Part shown: positions 42,199-51,371 of the stretch, one piece after another
Layout: each line of letters begins with the position of its first letter
Position numbering within the stretch: position 1 is the stretch's first letter
DNA from: Lewinella sp. W8
GTDB taxonomy: Bacteria; Bacteroidota; Bacteroidia; Chitinophagales; Saprospiraceae
Assembly: GCF_004375085.3 (NCBI RefSeq)
Contig: NZ_SNAQ03000006.1
Span: forward strand, 1 to 64,000
Length of the DNA: 64,000 nt
Direction of reading: 5' to 3'
Made by a program: the position numbers and the translations under genes
The notes under the pieces: model-generated
What the model was told of the DNA's origin: nothing
Seen by the model: the letters and a program-made list of their open reading frames with translations, nothing else
Database searches by the model: none

Positions 42199-43665
42199 AT
42201 GGACCACCAAAGTGAAGCACAAATTCGTCGGGCGGCCCTCAATACCCGCCGGCTGTTCCTGCGGCAGGGCCTACTGGGGATGGGGGGACTGGCGCTGGGC
42301 ACCCTGATGGGTTGCGGAACCAAAACACCACCATCTTCCTCCACGGCCGCCTCCCTTGCGCAGGCATACCGGTTTGCGCCCCGGGCGCGTCGGGTCATCT
42401 ACCTCCACATGGCCGGGGCACCTTCCCAGCTAGAACTCTTCGATTACAAACCCACCCTGGCCAAATTACACGGGCAGGATTGTCCGCCCTCCCTGCTGGA
42501 CGGAAAACGCTTTGCGTTCATTCAGGGAACCCCCAAGATGCTGGGCCCCCAGGCCACCTTCGGGCAGTACGGACAGAGTGGCGCCTGGGTCAGTGATTTG
42601 TTACCGCATTTTCAACAGGTGGTAGACGAGGTAGCCTTCCTCAAGGCCGTGCACACCGAGGAGTTTAACCATGCACCCGCCCAGCTTTTGTTTCAGACCG
42701 GAAGTCCGCGCGTCGGGCGGCCTTCCATGGGCTCCTGGGTGACCTACGGTCTGGGGTCCGAGAACGACAACCTACCGGGCTTCATCGTCCTGGCGTCGGG
42801 CGGACAAATCCCGAGTGCGGGCAAGAAGCTTTGGGGAAGCGGTTTTCTGCCCTCCATCCACCAGGGTGTACAGTGCCGGACGGAAGGCGACCCGGTATTG
42901 TACCTGCAGGATCCGGACGGGATATCCCGGAACCTGCGCCGGGAAAGCATTGAGACCATCAACGCCATTAACCGCGCCCAGTACGAACAGCTCGGGGATC
43001 CGGAAACCCTGACCCGGATCGCCCAGTACGAGATGGCCTTTCGGATGCAGACTTCCGTCCCCGAGGTTATGGACATCAGTAAGGAGCCCGACTACATCCA
43101 CGAACTCTACGGCACGGAGCCCGGCAGAGCCTCCTTCGCCAATGATTGTCTCCTGGCCCGACGCCTGGTGGAATCCGGCGTCCGCTTCGTCCAACTGTAC
43201 AACTGGGGCTGGGACGATCACGGCACCAACCGGGACACGAGCCTCCGGCACGGACTGGTGGAGCGCTGTAAGAAAATTGACCGTCCGATCACGGCCCTGA
43301 TCCTTGACCTCAAGCAGCGGGGACTGCTGGAGGACACCCTCGTGGTCTGGGGAGGAGAATTTGGCCGTACCCCAATGCAGGAAAATCGTGGAGGAGTAAC
43401 GATGCCCTTCTTCGGTCGGGATCACCACGGGGAAGCCTTTACCATGTGGATGGCGGGCGGGGGCGTCAAACCCGGAGTCAGCTACGGGGAAACGGACGAC
43501 ATCGGATACCGGGGCGTAAAAAATCGCCTGCACGTTCACGACGTACAGGCGACTATTTTACACTTGCTCGGCTTACAACACGAGCGCTTTACCTATCCCT
43601 TTCAGGGGCGGGACTTCCGCCTTACGGACGTCAGTGGTCAGGTGGCGGAAGCCATCGTTGGTTGA
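42199..43665 (+). CDS. DUF1501 protein, second copy
   Basis: This 488-residue exported protein has a twin-arginine-like start (TRRLFLRQG, R17-R18) and a hydrophobic stretch that ends in LMGCG, so it may be a Tat-exported lipoprotein. Alkaline-phosphatase-like motifs match the first copy: MAGAPSQLELFDYKP, QLYNWGWDDHG, VWGGEFGRTPM and GRDHHGEAFTMWMAGGG. It is translated one base behind its PSD1 partner. The stop lies 3 bases from the stop of the convergent lipoprotein gene. Confidence 0.9.
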   Translation: MDHQSEAQIRRAALNTRRLFLRQGLLGMGGLALGTLMGCGTKTPPSSSTAASLAQAYRFAPRARRVIYLHMAGAPSQLELFDYKPTLAKLHGQDCPPSLLDGKRFAFIQGTPKMLGPQATFGQYGQSGAWVSDLLPHFQQVVDEVAFLKAVHTEEFNHAPAQLLFQTGSPRVGRPSMGSWVTYGLGSENDNLPGFIVLASGGQIPSAGKKLWGSGFLPSIHQGVQCRTEGDPVLYLQDPDGISRNLRRESIETINAINRAQYEQLGDPETLTRIAQYEMAFRMQTSVPEVMDISKEPDYIHELYGTEPGRASFANDCLLARRLVESGVRFVQLYNWGWDDHGTNRDTSLRHGLVERCKKIDRPITALILDLKQRGLLEDTLVVWGGEFGRTPMQENRGGVTMPFFGRDHHGEAFTMWMAGGGVKPGVSYGETDDIGYRGVKNRLHVHDVQATILHLLGLQHERFTYPFQGRDFRLTDVSGQVAEAIVG

Positions 43666-43668
43666 TGA

Positions 43669-44862
43669 CTATATCACCCGGTAGCTGTTGGCCAACCGTT
43701 CCTGAAGTTTGGGTTTCAGCACCGAAGCGGCGTCCAGGATCAGGGCCTCATTACTCGGGAAGGGAATGGGACGGTTCCCGATTCTGCGGCGGGTGTCGCT
43801 GCTGAGGGCCCGGCGATCTCCCCGGAAAGTACTGGCGTAGTTTTCGAAGATGGCTTCCGCGGTAAGCTGGTCTTCGTCGACGATGCGCCGGAGGCGATTA
43901 TCGTACAGTACCAGACTACCCGTCACGATGGCCGTTTTGGTCTGAAGGACTTCAGTCACTTCGGCCCGCACGACAACCTGGCGCGGCCGGGTGATGTCGT
44001 TGCCCAGGGTATCCTTGGCCACGTTGCCGTTTTCATCGAGCACGTATTCTTCGCCGTCGGTGATTTCCTTCTCGTCGATGTAGTTGCGCTCACTGACGCG
44101 TTCGGGGCTCACCTGGATGTCGTGGATGACGATGCGGGCGTTGTAGTCGTAGTCACGGTCGCGACGGGGGGTGAAATCGTACACCCTCCACCGGTCGTTC
44201 ATACCGCTGGTACGTACGCGGAGCAACTCATCTTCAAAACCACGGGGCAGGTAACCGCCGGTTTCGTTGACCATACTGACGATGACGAACACGCGGCCAA
44301 GTTCTTCGGCCTCGGCGGCCAGCGCGTAGGCATCACGGTAGTTGCGGCGGTAACGGTCAATCCGTTCAAACTGCATGACGGCGTCCCGGGCGGCGGCCTT
44401 ATTGCCGTTACGACCTTCGGCCAGCAGGCGCAGGGCATCCTCATAGATTTGAGCCGCAGCGTTTTCGCTGGCCCGCACCATCAGGTCATCGACGTTGGCG
44501 AAGCGAAATTCGGCCTGGCGCCCCCGCTTGTCCACCAGCGGCAGGAGTGGACGCAGGGCGTCCTGACGACGCTGAATGCGCTCATAGATGCCGAACACCT
44601 GGGGCCAGTCGGCGTTTCCACTTTCCGCAATTCTGCGGGCACGGGCCATGTCTTCTGCCGTGACCCGGTTAAAGGCCTGCTCCAGGGCAGCGACTAATTT
44701 TGGGTTTTTCTTTTGCTTTCCGGTAAGGCGACGCTGGGCTACGTCAATGGTCTGTTCGTAGTTACCAGACTCCACCAAATCCTGCACTGAGGTGCAGGAA
44801 GGCAGCGTCAGAAAAACGACGGCCAGAAAGCAGATCAGGGAGGTGATTGGTAACTGTTTCAT
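43669..44862 (-). CDS. Predicted lipoprotein with helical repeats, unknown function
   Basis: This is a 397-residue lipoprotein with lipobox LTLPSC (C23). The first half is helical and TPR-like (DLVESGNYEQTIDVAQRRLT, YEDALRLLAEGRNGNKAAA). The second half is strand-rich (RIVIHDIQVSPERVSERN, VVVRAEVTEVLQTKTAIVTG). No known domain is recognised. A -7 box TACTTTTG lies 17 bases before the start. It is convergent with the DUF1501 gene at a 3-base gap and lies downstream of ilvN on the same strand, with its own promoter. Confidence 0.78.
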   Translation of the reverse strand: MKQLPITSLICFLAVVFLTLPSCTSVQDLVESGNYEQTIDVAQRRLTGKQKKNPKLVAALEQAFNRVTAEDMARARRIAESGNADWPQVFGIYERIQRRQDALRPLLPLVDKRGRQAEFRFANVDDLMVRASENAAAQIYEDALRLLAEGRNGNKAAARDAVMQFERIDRYRRNYRDAYALAAEAEELGRVFVIVSMVNETGGYLPRGFEDELLRVRTSGMNDRWRVYDFTPRRDRDYDYNARIVIHDIQVSPERVSERNYIDEKEITDGEEYVLDENGNVAKDTLGNDITRPRQVVVRAEVTEVLQTKTAIVTGSLVLYDNRLRRIVDEDQLTAEAIFENYASTFRGDRRALSSDTRRRIGNRPIPFPSNEALILDAASVLKPKLQERLANSYRVI

Positions 44863-44879
44863 AATAGTGGGTTTATACT

Positions 44880-44887
44880 CAAAAGTA
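44880..44887 (-). promoter_or_regulatory. Candidate -7 box for the lipoprotein gene
   Basis: TACTTTTG on the minus strand matches TAnnTTTG, 17 bases before the ATG at 44862. A second TACTTTTG lies 35 bases further upstream (44922-44915). Confidence 0.4.
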
Positions 44888-45001
44888 CGAGCACGCCAGA
44901 CCGGAGATGCCTACCAAAAGTATAAAAGAACTTAAGAAGTGTTAAGATCCGTCCATCACCATTTCTCCGAGAAGGAAGCCCTCCTCAACCACTTTGGCTG
45001 A

Positions 45002-45544
45002 CTACACAGTTTCCTTCGCCGCCAATTCCTGCAGGTAGTTATTGAGGCGTTCCATCGGTTTTACGATGGCGACCCGCCCGGAGCGCACGAACTCGTAAAT
45101 GCCGTAGGTTTTTAGTTCCTGCAGTAAGGCTCCCGTTTCGGATTCGTGTCCCGTTTTCTCAATTACCACGAATTCTTTCTCGATCAACAGCACGCGTGCA
45201 TTGTGCTTCCGGATAATTTGCTCCACGGTACTACCGTTGTTGAAGGCTTCCGTGGGAACCTTGTAAAGCGCAATTTCCTGGAAGACGATATCCTTCTCCT
45301 CGTAATAAAAGGCTTTGAGCACGTCAACCTGCTTATCGAGCTGGGCGATCAGCTTTTCCACCATGTCGTGGCTAACCTGGACCACGATGGTGAAGCGATG
45401 AATGCTTTCATCACTACTGGCGCTGGTGGTGAGGCTGTCGATATTGATATTCCGGCGATTAAAAATCCCCACTACCCGGGAGAGCAGTCCGGTCTGGTCT
45501 TCGGTGAACACCGTGATGGTGTAGGCTTGCGTGGCGGTAGTCAT
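45002..45544 (-). CDS. ilvN: Acetolactate synthase small (regulatory) subunit
   Basis: IlvN binds the catalytic acetolactate synthase and confers feedback inhibition by valine. The 180-residue protein begins with an ACT domain (YTITVFTEDQTGLLSRVVG, FNRRNINIDSLTTSASSD), followed by the C-terminal acetolactate synthase small-subunit domain (about 85-175). The length is usual for the longer type of small subunit. It starts 30 bases after ilvB on the same strand, so it is the last gene of the ilvD-ilvB-ilvN operon. No clear terminator is seen behind it. Confidence 0.93.
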   Translation of the reverse strand: MTTATQAYTITVFTEDQTGLLSRVVGIFNRRNINIDSLTTSASSDESIHRFTIVVQVSHDMVEKLIAQLDKQVDVLKAFYYEEKDIVFQEIALYKVPTEAFNNGSTVEQIIRKHNARVLLIEKEFVVIEKTGHESETGALLQELKTYGIYEFVRSGRVAIVKPMERLNNYLQELAAKETV

Positions 45545-45574
45545 GGTCCTAAATTTTTTGAGATCCGAGATCGA

Positions 45575-47329
45575 TTACAGGTCTTCGGGCGAGAGGATGA
45601 CCTCATGGACGCCCTTTCCGCTGGGTACCATGGGGAATACATTGTCTTCCTTGGCCACGTGCACGTGCAGGAGGTACGGGCCGTCATGGGCCAACATTCT
45701 GGCCACGGCAGGTGCAATATCTTTCGGGTCACGGATGGATTCACCGGCCACCCCGAAGCCCCGGGCGATGGTCACAAAATCAGGATTCTGGAGTTCTACC
45801 GAGCTGTAGCGCCTTTCGTGGAAGAGCTGCTGCCACTGCCGCACCATGCCGAGGAAATTATTATCCAGCAATACGATTTTGACGCCAACGTGCCACTGGG
45901 CGCAGAGGCCGAGTTCCTGAAGGGTCATTTGAAAACCTCCGTCGCCGATGAAGGCGACCGTTTCCCGTGCGGGATCGGCGTACTTGGCACCAAAGGCAGC
46001 TGGGAGTCCGTAGCCCATGGTTCCGGCTCCGCCGGAACTCACCCACTGATCATGACCTTTGTACTCGTAATACCGGGCGGCCATCATCTGGTGCTGCCCC
46101 ACGTCGGTGGCCACGATGGCCTGCCCGTCGGTTTGGTCAGACACCTCCCGGATGACTTGTCCCATCCGGATTTCCCCCTCGGCGGTTGGCAGTAATGCCT
46201 CCCGGATGACCCGGTCTTCTTCGATCCGACGGCACTCCCGGAATCGCTCGGCCCACTCCGGGTGGCGCTTTTCCGTCACCATGGGGAGCAGGGCTTCGAG
46301 GACGTCCCGGGCGTCACCCAGCACCGGTGCCTCCGCCTTCACGTTTTTATTGATTTCTGCCGGGTCGATCTCGATGTGGACCACCTTACTGTCGGGGAGG
46401 TATTTGGACAGGTTACCCGTTACGCGATCGTCGAAGCGCATCCCAATGGCGATGATGACGTCCGCTTCGTTTTGCAGGAGGTTCGGCCCGTAGTTACCGT
46501 GCATCCCGAGCATACCGGTGAAGAGCGGATGGTCGTTGGGCAGGGCCGAAAGCCCGTGGCAGGTGGCTCCGACGGGGATACCGGTTTTGTCCACGAACTG
46601 CCGAAAGACCTCCTGGGCGTGGGCGATGTGGATACCGTGTCCGGCGAGGATCATCGGGCGCTCGGCGCCGTTGATGAGGTTCGCCGCGGCCGTCAGTTGG
46701 GCCTTCTTGGGCTTATTGTAGGGAGAATAGCTCCGAATCTTCAGCTTCTCCGGGTACCGGAAATCGACTTCCGCCAGCTGAGCGTCTTTGGTGATGTCGA
46801 TAACGACCGGTCCGGGCCGACCGCTGTTGGCGATAAAAAAGGCCTTCTTGAAAACCCAGGCGATTTCTTCCGGATCGGTGATCTGGTAGTTCCATTTGGT
46901 CACCGGAATAGTACAGTTCACCACGTCCGTTTCCTGAAAAGCATCACTGCCCAGCAGGAAGCTGGGCACCTGCCCGGTGATGGCCACCAGGGGAAGGGAA
47001 TCCAGTTGGGCGTCGCACAGTCCGGTGAGGAGGTTCGTGGCTCCGGGTCCACTGGTAGCCATGCAGACCCCGGTTTTACGCCTGATTCTGGCGTAGCCCT
47101 CGGCGGCGTGAATGGCCCCCTGTTCGTGACGCGGGAGGATGTGGGTAATCTTGTCTTCCACGTCCACCAGTGCGTCATAGACGGGCATAATGGCACCTCC
47201 GGGGTAGCCGAAAATAGTATCGACGCCCTCGGCGATGAGGCATTCCAGTACGGCGCGTGCTCCGTTCATTCTTACCGTTTTGGGAGCCTGACCATTGATG
47301 GTGGCGGAAGTGGTAGTATTGGTGGCCAT
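45575..47329 (-). CDS. ilvB: Acetolactate synthase large (catalytic) subunit
   Basis: IlvB uses thiamine diphosphate to join two pyruvates to acetolactate, or pyruvate with 2-oxobutyrate, in valine, leucine and isoleucine synthesis. The 584-residue protein shows the activating Glu E69 in [17 protein letters not shown]. It has the central FAD/Rossmann domain and the ThDP motif [15 protein letters not shown] near residue 460, ending in NN for metal binding. The N-terminus (first ~18 residues) is a short Thr/Asn-rich extension. The gene lies between ilvD and ilvN. The 107-bp gap to ilvD holds a degenerate dispersed-repeat copy. Confidence 0.95.
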   Translation of the reverse strand: MATNTTTSATINGQAPKTVRMNGARAVLECLIAEGVDTIFGYPGGAIMPVYDALVDVEDKITHILPRHEQGAIHAAEGYARIRRKTGVCMATSGPGATNLLTGLCDAQLDSLPLVAITGQVPSFLLGSDAFQETDVVNCTIPVTKWNYQITDPEEIAWVFKKAFFIANSGRPGPVVIDITKDAQLAEVDFRYPEKLKIRSYSPYNKPKKAQLTAAANLINGAERPMILAGHGIHIAHAQEVFRQFVDKTGIPVGATCHGLSALPNDHPLFTGMLGMHGNYGPNLLQNEADVIIAIGMRFDDRVTGNLSKYLPDSKVVHIEIDPAEINKNVKAEAPVLGDARDVLEALLPMVTEKRHPEWAERFRECRRIEEDRVIREALLPTAEGEIRMGQVIREVSDQTDGQAIVATDVGQHQMMAARYYEYKGHDQWVSSGGAGTMGYGLPAAFGAKYADPARETVAFIGDGGFQMTLQELGLCAQWHVGVKIVLLDNNFLGMVRQWQQLFHERRYSSVELQNPDFVTIARGFGVAGESIRDPKDIAPAVARMLAHDGPYLLHVHVAKEDNVFPMVPSGKGVHEVILSPEDL

Positions 47330-47360
47330 GATTAACGTACATTTTGCGTTACCGGGGAGC

Positions 47361-47385
47361 TTGCACCTGCGTCCGCGACAAAAGG
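47361..47385 (+). repeat. Dispersed repeat, degenerate copy in the ilvD-ilvB gap
   Basis: TTGCACCTGCGTCCGCGACA continues as AAAGG. It shares GCACCTGCG and the AAAAGGTCG extension with the copy at 24516. Confidence 0.45.
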
Positions 47386-47436
47386 TCGGGACCCTCGTGC
47401 TCTGCCGGGGCTCCTTCGGCTAATTCATCTTTATTT

Positions 47437-49119
47437 CTACAAATCGGTCACACAGCCCAGGGAAGCGCTGCTTACCGATTTTGCGTATTTCTTCAAAATG
47501 CCAAAACTGGCGTTGAGCGGTGGCGCTTCCCAGCGGGCCCGCCGCTCGGCAATGGTCGCCTCATCGAGTTCGGCCTCCAGCACGTTGGCCTCCGCATCGA
47601 TCCGGATGATGTCTCCGTCTTCGAGCAGGGCCAGCAGTCCACCGACCTGGGCCTCCGGACTGATGTGTCCCACCACAAAACCGTGGGTGCCGCCGCTGAA
47701 GCGACCGTCGGTGATCAGGGCGACTTTCTTGCCCAATCCCTGCCCCATGATCTCGCTGGTGGGCTTGAGCATTTCGGGCATGCCGGGTCCACCCTTCGGA
47801 CCACAATAACGAATGACGATTACCTCGCCCTCCTTAATGGTTTTTGCACCAATAGCGGCGTTGGCCTCCACCTCTGAGTTGAACACCCGCGCCGGCCCCA
47901 TGAACTGGGTACCCTCCTTTCCGGTGATCTTCGCCACCGACCCTTCCGGGGACAGATTGCCGTAAAGAATCCGCAGGTGACCGGTTGGCTTTATGGGCTG
48001 ATCAAAGGGCTTGATGATGTCCTGCTCCTCCCGCAGGGGAGGCACTTCGGCCAGGTTCTCGGCCAGTGTTTTACCGGTGACCGTCATGCAGTCTCCGTGG
48101 AGGTAACCGTTGTCCAGCAGCAACTTCATCACGCCGGGGACACCCCCCGCGTAGTAGAGATCTTCCATGACGTACTTACCACTCGGTTTGAGGTCCGCGA
48201 TGAAGGGTACGCGGTCACTGATGCGCTGGAAGTCATCGATGGTGATGTCCAGTCCGGCGGCGTGACTCATCGCCAGCAGGTGGAGCACGGCGTTGGTGCT
48301 GCCCCCCAGGGCGATGAGGGTGACCATGGCGTTCTCGAAGGATTTCCGGGTGAGGATATCCAGCGGCTTCAGGTCCTTAACCAGCAGGTTTTTCATGTAT
48401 TCCCCCACCCGCTTAACGTCAGCCTGTTTGTCCGGATGGTTCGCGGGGATGGAACTGTTGTAGGGCAGGGCCATGCCCATTGCTTCGATGGCCGTGGCCA
48501 TGGTGTTCGCCGTATACATACCTCCGCAGGCGCCCGAGCCCGGGCAGGCGTGGCGAATCACGCCACGGTAGGTTTTTTCATCCACCTGCCCCGTGCGGTA
48601 CTTCCCAAGCACCTCAAAGGCGGAAACGATGTCCAGCTTCTGGTCTTCGTAGCAGCCGGGGCTGATCGTGCCCCCAAAGAGCAACAGCGAGGGCCGGTTC
48701 AGGCGCGCCAGGGCAATCATGGCTCCGGGCATATTTTTATCGCAACCCACTACGGTTACCAGTCCGTCGTACCACTGGGCTCCGGCCACCGTCTCGATGC
48801 TGTCGGCAATCACGTCGCGGCTGGGTAGGGAATACCGCATCCCGGCCGTCCCCATGCTGATGCCGTCGCTCACGCCAATGGTGTGGTAGATCAGGCCGAG
48901 GATGTCGTCCTGTTCGTTGATGCCGGCCTTGACCCCTTCGGCCAACCCGTTCAGGTGCATATTACAGGGATTGCCTTCCCAGCCCGTGGAGACCACCCCG
49001 ATCTGGGCCTTCTCCATATCCTCATCGCTCAACCCGGTGGCGTACAACATCGCCCGGGCGGCGGGTTGCTCGGGGTTGCTCGTTACGTTTTTACTGTATT
49101 TATTCAGGGGATTCGACAT
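47437..49119 (-). CDS. ilvD: Dihydroxy-acid dehydratase
   Basis: IlvD dehydrates 2,3-dihydroxy-isovalerate and -methylvalerate to the 2-oxo acids of valine and isoleucine, with an iron-sulfur cluster. The 560-residue protein has the three cluster cysteines C52 (GNPCNMHLN), C126 (GCDKNMPG) and C198 ([15 protein letters not shown]). K128 is the expected carbamylated metal ligand. The C-terminus has [19 protein letters not shown]. It is the first enzyme gene of the operon. A leader peptide and terminator just upstream suggest attenuation control. Confidence 0.95.
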   Translation of the reverse strand: MSNPLNKYSKNVTSNPEQPAARAMLYATGLSDEDMEKAQIGVVSTGWEGNPCNMHLNGLAEGVKAGINEQDDILGLIYHTIGVSDGISMGTAGMRYSLPSRDVIADSIETVAGAQWYDGLVTVVGCDKNMPGAMIALARLNRPSLLLFGGTISPGCYEDQKLDIVSAFEVLGKYRTGQVDEKTYRGVIRHACPGSGACGGMYTANTMATAIEAMGMALPYNSSIPANHPDKQADVKRVGEYMKNLLVKDLKPLDILTRKSFENAMVTLIALGGSTNAVLHLLAMSHAAGLDITIDDFQRISDRVPFIADLKPSGKYVMEDLYYAGGVPGVMKLLLDNGYLHGDCMTVTGKTLAENLAEVPPLREEQDIIKPFDQPIKPTGHLRILYGNLSPEGSVAKITGKEGTQFMGPARVFNSEVEANAAIGAKTIKEGEVIVIRYCGPKGGPGMPEMLKPTSEIMGQGLGKKVALITDGRFSGGTHGFVVGHISPEAQVGGLLALLEDGDIIRIDAEANVLEAELDEATIAERRARWEAPPLNASFGILKKYAKSVSSASLGCVTDL

Positions 49120-49154
49120 GTGATCTGTTGAACTTTTTTGGGAGGGGATAAAGC

Positions 49155-49190
49155 AAAAAAGCCGCTTTCCGGGCTGGAAAGCGGCTTTTT
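49155..49190 (-). terminator. Attenuator terminator hairpin upstream of ilvD
   Basis: On the minus strand a 15-bp perfect stem (AAAAAGCCGCTTTCC paired with GGAAAGCGGCTTTTT) with a 5-base loop ends in a run of six Ts (49160-49155). It is 35 bases before the ilvD ATG and 15 bases after the leader ORF stop. If it forms, it should stop transcription before ilvD. Confidence 0.85.
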
Positions 49191-49219
49191 CGAGTTGATG
49201 GCAAATTATGCAGCTTTCC
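49176..49219 (-). promoter_or_regulatory. Candidate antiterminator pairing for the ilv attenuator
   Basis: GGAAAGCTGC (49219-49210), which is part of leader codons 26-29, can pair with GCCGCTTTCC (49185-49176), the 5' arm of the terminator, with one mismatch in ten. The two pairings exclude each other. A ribosome at the leader stop would cover the upstream strand and let the terminator form, while one stalled on the Leu/Val/Ile codons would leave it free. A direct repeat CCATCAACTC (at 49231-49222 and 49201-49192) flanks this part. Confidence 0.6.
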
Positions 49220-49295
49220 GTGAGTTGATGGGCTCACCCACCACCAGCACAATAAGCACCACAATTACCAGTAACTGAGACATAGGATGTACCAT
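49206..49295 (-). CDS. Branched-chain amino acid leader peptide of the ilv operon
   Basis: This is a 29-codon ORF (ATG at 49295, TAA at 49208-49206). Codons 8-19 read [12 protein letters not shown], that is 12 consecutive branched-chain residues (4 Leu, 6 Val, 2 Ile), followed by [11 protein letters not shown] second in-frame ATG at 49283 would give 25 codons. A terminator hairpin follows 15 bases after the stop and ilvD 86 bases after it. This is the form of the leader peptides that govern ilv operons by ribosome stalling in enterobacteria. The alternative reading as a tiny membrane peptide is possible but does not explain the placement. Confidence 0.75.
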   Translation of the reverse strand: MVHPMSQLLVIVVLIVLVVGEPINSRKAA

Positions 49296-49303
49296 TAACT
49301 TCA

Positions 49304-49311
49304 CTAATGTA
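49304..49311 (-). promoter_or_regulatory. Candidate -7 box for the ilv leader transcript
   Basis: TACATTAG on the minus strand fits TAnnTTTG at six of eight, with a TTTT 20 bases upstream. It lies 8 bases before the leader ATG and would make a very short 5' leader. Confidence 0.3.
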
Positions 49312-49368
49312 CCCAGCTCATGGCTACTGATAAAAGCCCACTTCAGGGGCATTTACGACGGCAAAACC

Positions 49369-50013
49369 TCAATAACGTCGCTTGTCCAGACGGAAAGTAG
49401 CCTGTAAGCCAAGTTGATACGCCAGGGATTTGGGACTCCCATCAACGGGTTCCCCGTTTACGTCGGTAAACCGAAAATCCACGAATGGCCCCGTGCCGTA
49501 CCTGGCGGAAACCAGGGGCGTAAGGGTGAGCAGGTTGCTGATACCAAAATCAATGCCCACGCCACCACCGAAGGTAAAGGCACTCGTATTTTCCACGTTC
49601 AGCCCATTATCCCATCGGTAAAATGCGTAACCCGGACTCAGCTGCACAAAGAAACCCTTCTGCAACTGGGGTCCCTGTTTACCGAAGGTCGGGCAATCAC
49701 AGTCGGTTCCGAAATCGAAGAGGTAAATATTGGTTTTGAACTGGAAACCATACTCACCGTACCGGCCGTCGGCAAGGGCGGTATTGGCGGCGGCGTAATA
49801 AAGGGTTGGTTGAAATTCTACCCGTTTCTGGGGAAGGCGAAACCAGTAGTGGGCCGCGAACTCAATGCCATTATCCAGGAGCTCAGCATCCGTCAACTGA
49901 TCTGCCGGTCCGGACCAGACGGTCTGATTCAAATTATAAAAGGAAGACACCCCAAACTGGGCCTTAGCGAAAAGTCCCGTACACAGCAGCAGGACGAGTA
50001 ATGGGAAGCGCAT
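49369..50013 (-). CDS. Predicted outer-membrane beta-barrel protein
   Basis: This is a 214-residue exported protein. The start at 50013 leads straight into a signal peptide (RFPLLVLLLCTGLFAKAQ). The mature part alternates polar and aromatic residues as in outer-membrane barrels (GIEFAAHYWFRLPQKRVEF, GYEFQFK-like GEYGFQFKTNIYLFDFG, SPGYAFYRWDNGLNVEN) and ends LGLQATFRLDKRRY. It contains a CDC pair. No specific transport role can be assigned. It lies upstream of the ilv leader on the same strand, with 73 bases between. Confidence 0.72.
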   Translation of the reverse strand: MRFPLLVLLLCTGLFAKAQFGVSSFYNLNQTVWSGPADQLTDAELLDNGIEFAAHYWFRLPQKRVEFQPTLYYAAANTALADGRYGEYGFQFKTNIYLFDFGTDCDCPTFGKQGPQLQKGFFVQLSPGYAFYRWDNGLNVENTSAFTFGGGVGIDFGISNLLTLTPLVSARYGTGPFVDFRFTDVNGEPVDGSPKSLAYQLGLQATFRLDKRRY

Positions 50014-50282
50014 AAAGATCATTTTAAGGGTCAACGGAAGCCCGCAAAGAGAATTGCCCGGCAAGGATTTTTTTGACCGTTGTCTGCGGTACTTTCGGTG
50101 GGTCGTTTTACGGCACGCTCCCCAGAATACACCACGAATACCACCAGCGTTCACTTCGAAATTGATTGGGCATAATGGATTCTCCGTGGCGGAAAACCCC
50201 AAAAAGCAAAACATAGCCGACGACGACTGGTTAAAGACACGTTAAGTCCGCCCCGAAGAGGTACTGATTTCGGAGGGGTTCC

Positions 50283-50290
50283 TATCTTCT
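50283..50290 (+). promoter_or_regulatory. Weak -7 candidate for the TlpA-like gene
   Basis: TATCTTCT resembles TAnnTTTG and ends 5 bases before the ATG at 50296. The 282-bp divergent gap (50014-50295) holds nothing else I can support. Confidence 0.25.
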
Positions 50291-50295
50291 CCCTT

Positions 50296-51363
50296 ATGCC
50301 GACCATCAACCAATACCGAACTGCTTTCTTTTTTCTTTTCCTCAGTATCGCTGCGGTGCTTTCCGGTCAGAAAAACTATCGACTCACCCTGATTAAGGGA
50401 GAGACGGGAATTCTCATCGACAGCGTTACCGTGAACAGCACCCTGCCAAATTCAGCAAGGGCGCTCGCCTTTCCCGGTGACTCCGCTACCCTGACCGTCC
50501 CGGTGTACGTGCCCTCCGATAAATTGCTCATCAATACCTACGCCGAAGGTAATTACCTCGGAACCGTGGAATGCTGGGTGGACGAAGGCAAGGCAAGAGT
50601 ATTTCTTTCCGTCGATTCCGGCCGAACCATGATTGACTCCATCCGGGGTTCTACCCTGGATGACTGGGTCCTTGCCGTCACCCGGGAATTTAATGCCCGG
50701 GAAGACATTACCTCGGGCGATGGCTTTTATGACCTGCTCACGCTAGCATCCAACTACGCTTACGAATTGGTGTCCGCCCCCTTCGTGAGAATGTGCCTTG
50801 AAGTGTGGCCGAATGATTACCGTAAGATGATGTCTTTACGCAATGCCCTCTACGACCAGCCGGGTTGGCTAAGGCGACACCCCTACTATAAACCACTGCT
50901 GGCGCGGATCAATCTGGTAACCTACAATAAATCGGTCAAGCTCAATTCGTTTAACCTCATTGACCGGGGCGGAAACCCCGTAAACCAACCCTTACCCAAT
51001 ACTCCCTACACGGTGCTGTATTTCTGGAGCCTGAACAGTCCCTCCTCCGACGTCGATCACCAGCGCATGGCGGCGGAACGAGAGGCGGAGGTCTTCCCCA
51101 AAGGCGTACCCTTCATCGGCGTCTGCGCACCGGCCGATCAAACGGTATGGAACAACTACCTACGGGAAAGAGACATTCCCTGGATCAGTTTTATGGAAGT
51201 AGCCGAGGACAATAAACTTAACTCCGATAAACTGGGTATTCTCGTGTACCCCACCTACTTCCTGCTCAACCGCCGCGGCCGGGTGATGGGTATCTTCAAT
51301 AATTACGACGCCTTGCGAAAAACCCTCGAAGCGGTGGCCGATGCCCCGAAAAGGGGGCAATAA
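50296..51363 (+). CDS. TlpA-like thioredoxin-fold protein without catalytic cysteines
   Basis: This is an exported 355-residue protein (signal peptide FFFLFLSIAAVLSGQ). It has an N-terminal beta domain, a helical middle and a C-terminal thioredoxin fold (about 215-350). Where TlpA proteins have W-xx-W-CGPC, this one reads YFWSLNSPSSDVD, so both cysteines are serines (S248, S251). The cis-Pro region ILVYPTYFLLNRRG is kept. It should be unable to do disulfide chemistry and more likely binds a partner. The general layout is like Bacteroidota TlpA/DUF4369-type proteins. Confidence 0.75.
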   Translation: MPTINQYRTAFFFLFLSIAAVLSGQKNYRLTLIKGETGILIDSVTVNSTLPNSARALAFPGDSATLTVPVYVPSDKLLINTYAEGNYLGTVECWVDEGKARVFLSVDSGRTMIDSIRGSTLDDWVLAVTREFNAREDITSGDGFYDLLTLASNYAYELVSAPFVRMCLEVWPNDYRKMMSLRNALYDQPGWLRRHPYYKPLLARINLVTYNKSVKLNSFNLIDRGGNPVNQPLPNTPYTVLYFWSLNSPSSDVDHQRMAAEREAEVFPKGVPFIGVCAPADQTVWNNYLRERDIPWISFMEVAEDNKLNSDKLGILVYPTYFLLNRRGRVMGIFNNYDALRKTLEAVADAPKRGQ

Positions 51364-51371
51364 CCCATTGC

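Noticed and set aside
45146-47335. Two long open frames (349 and 357 codons) opposite ilvN and ilvB
   Set aside because: ilvB and ilvN are unambiguous on the other strand, and these frames show no motif, signal peptide or start context.
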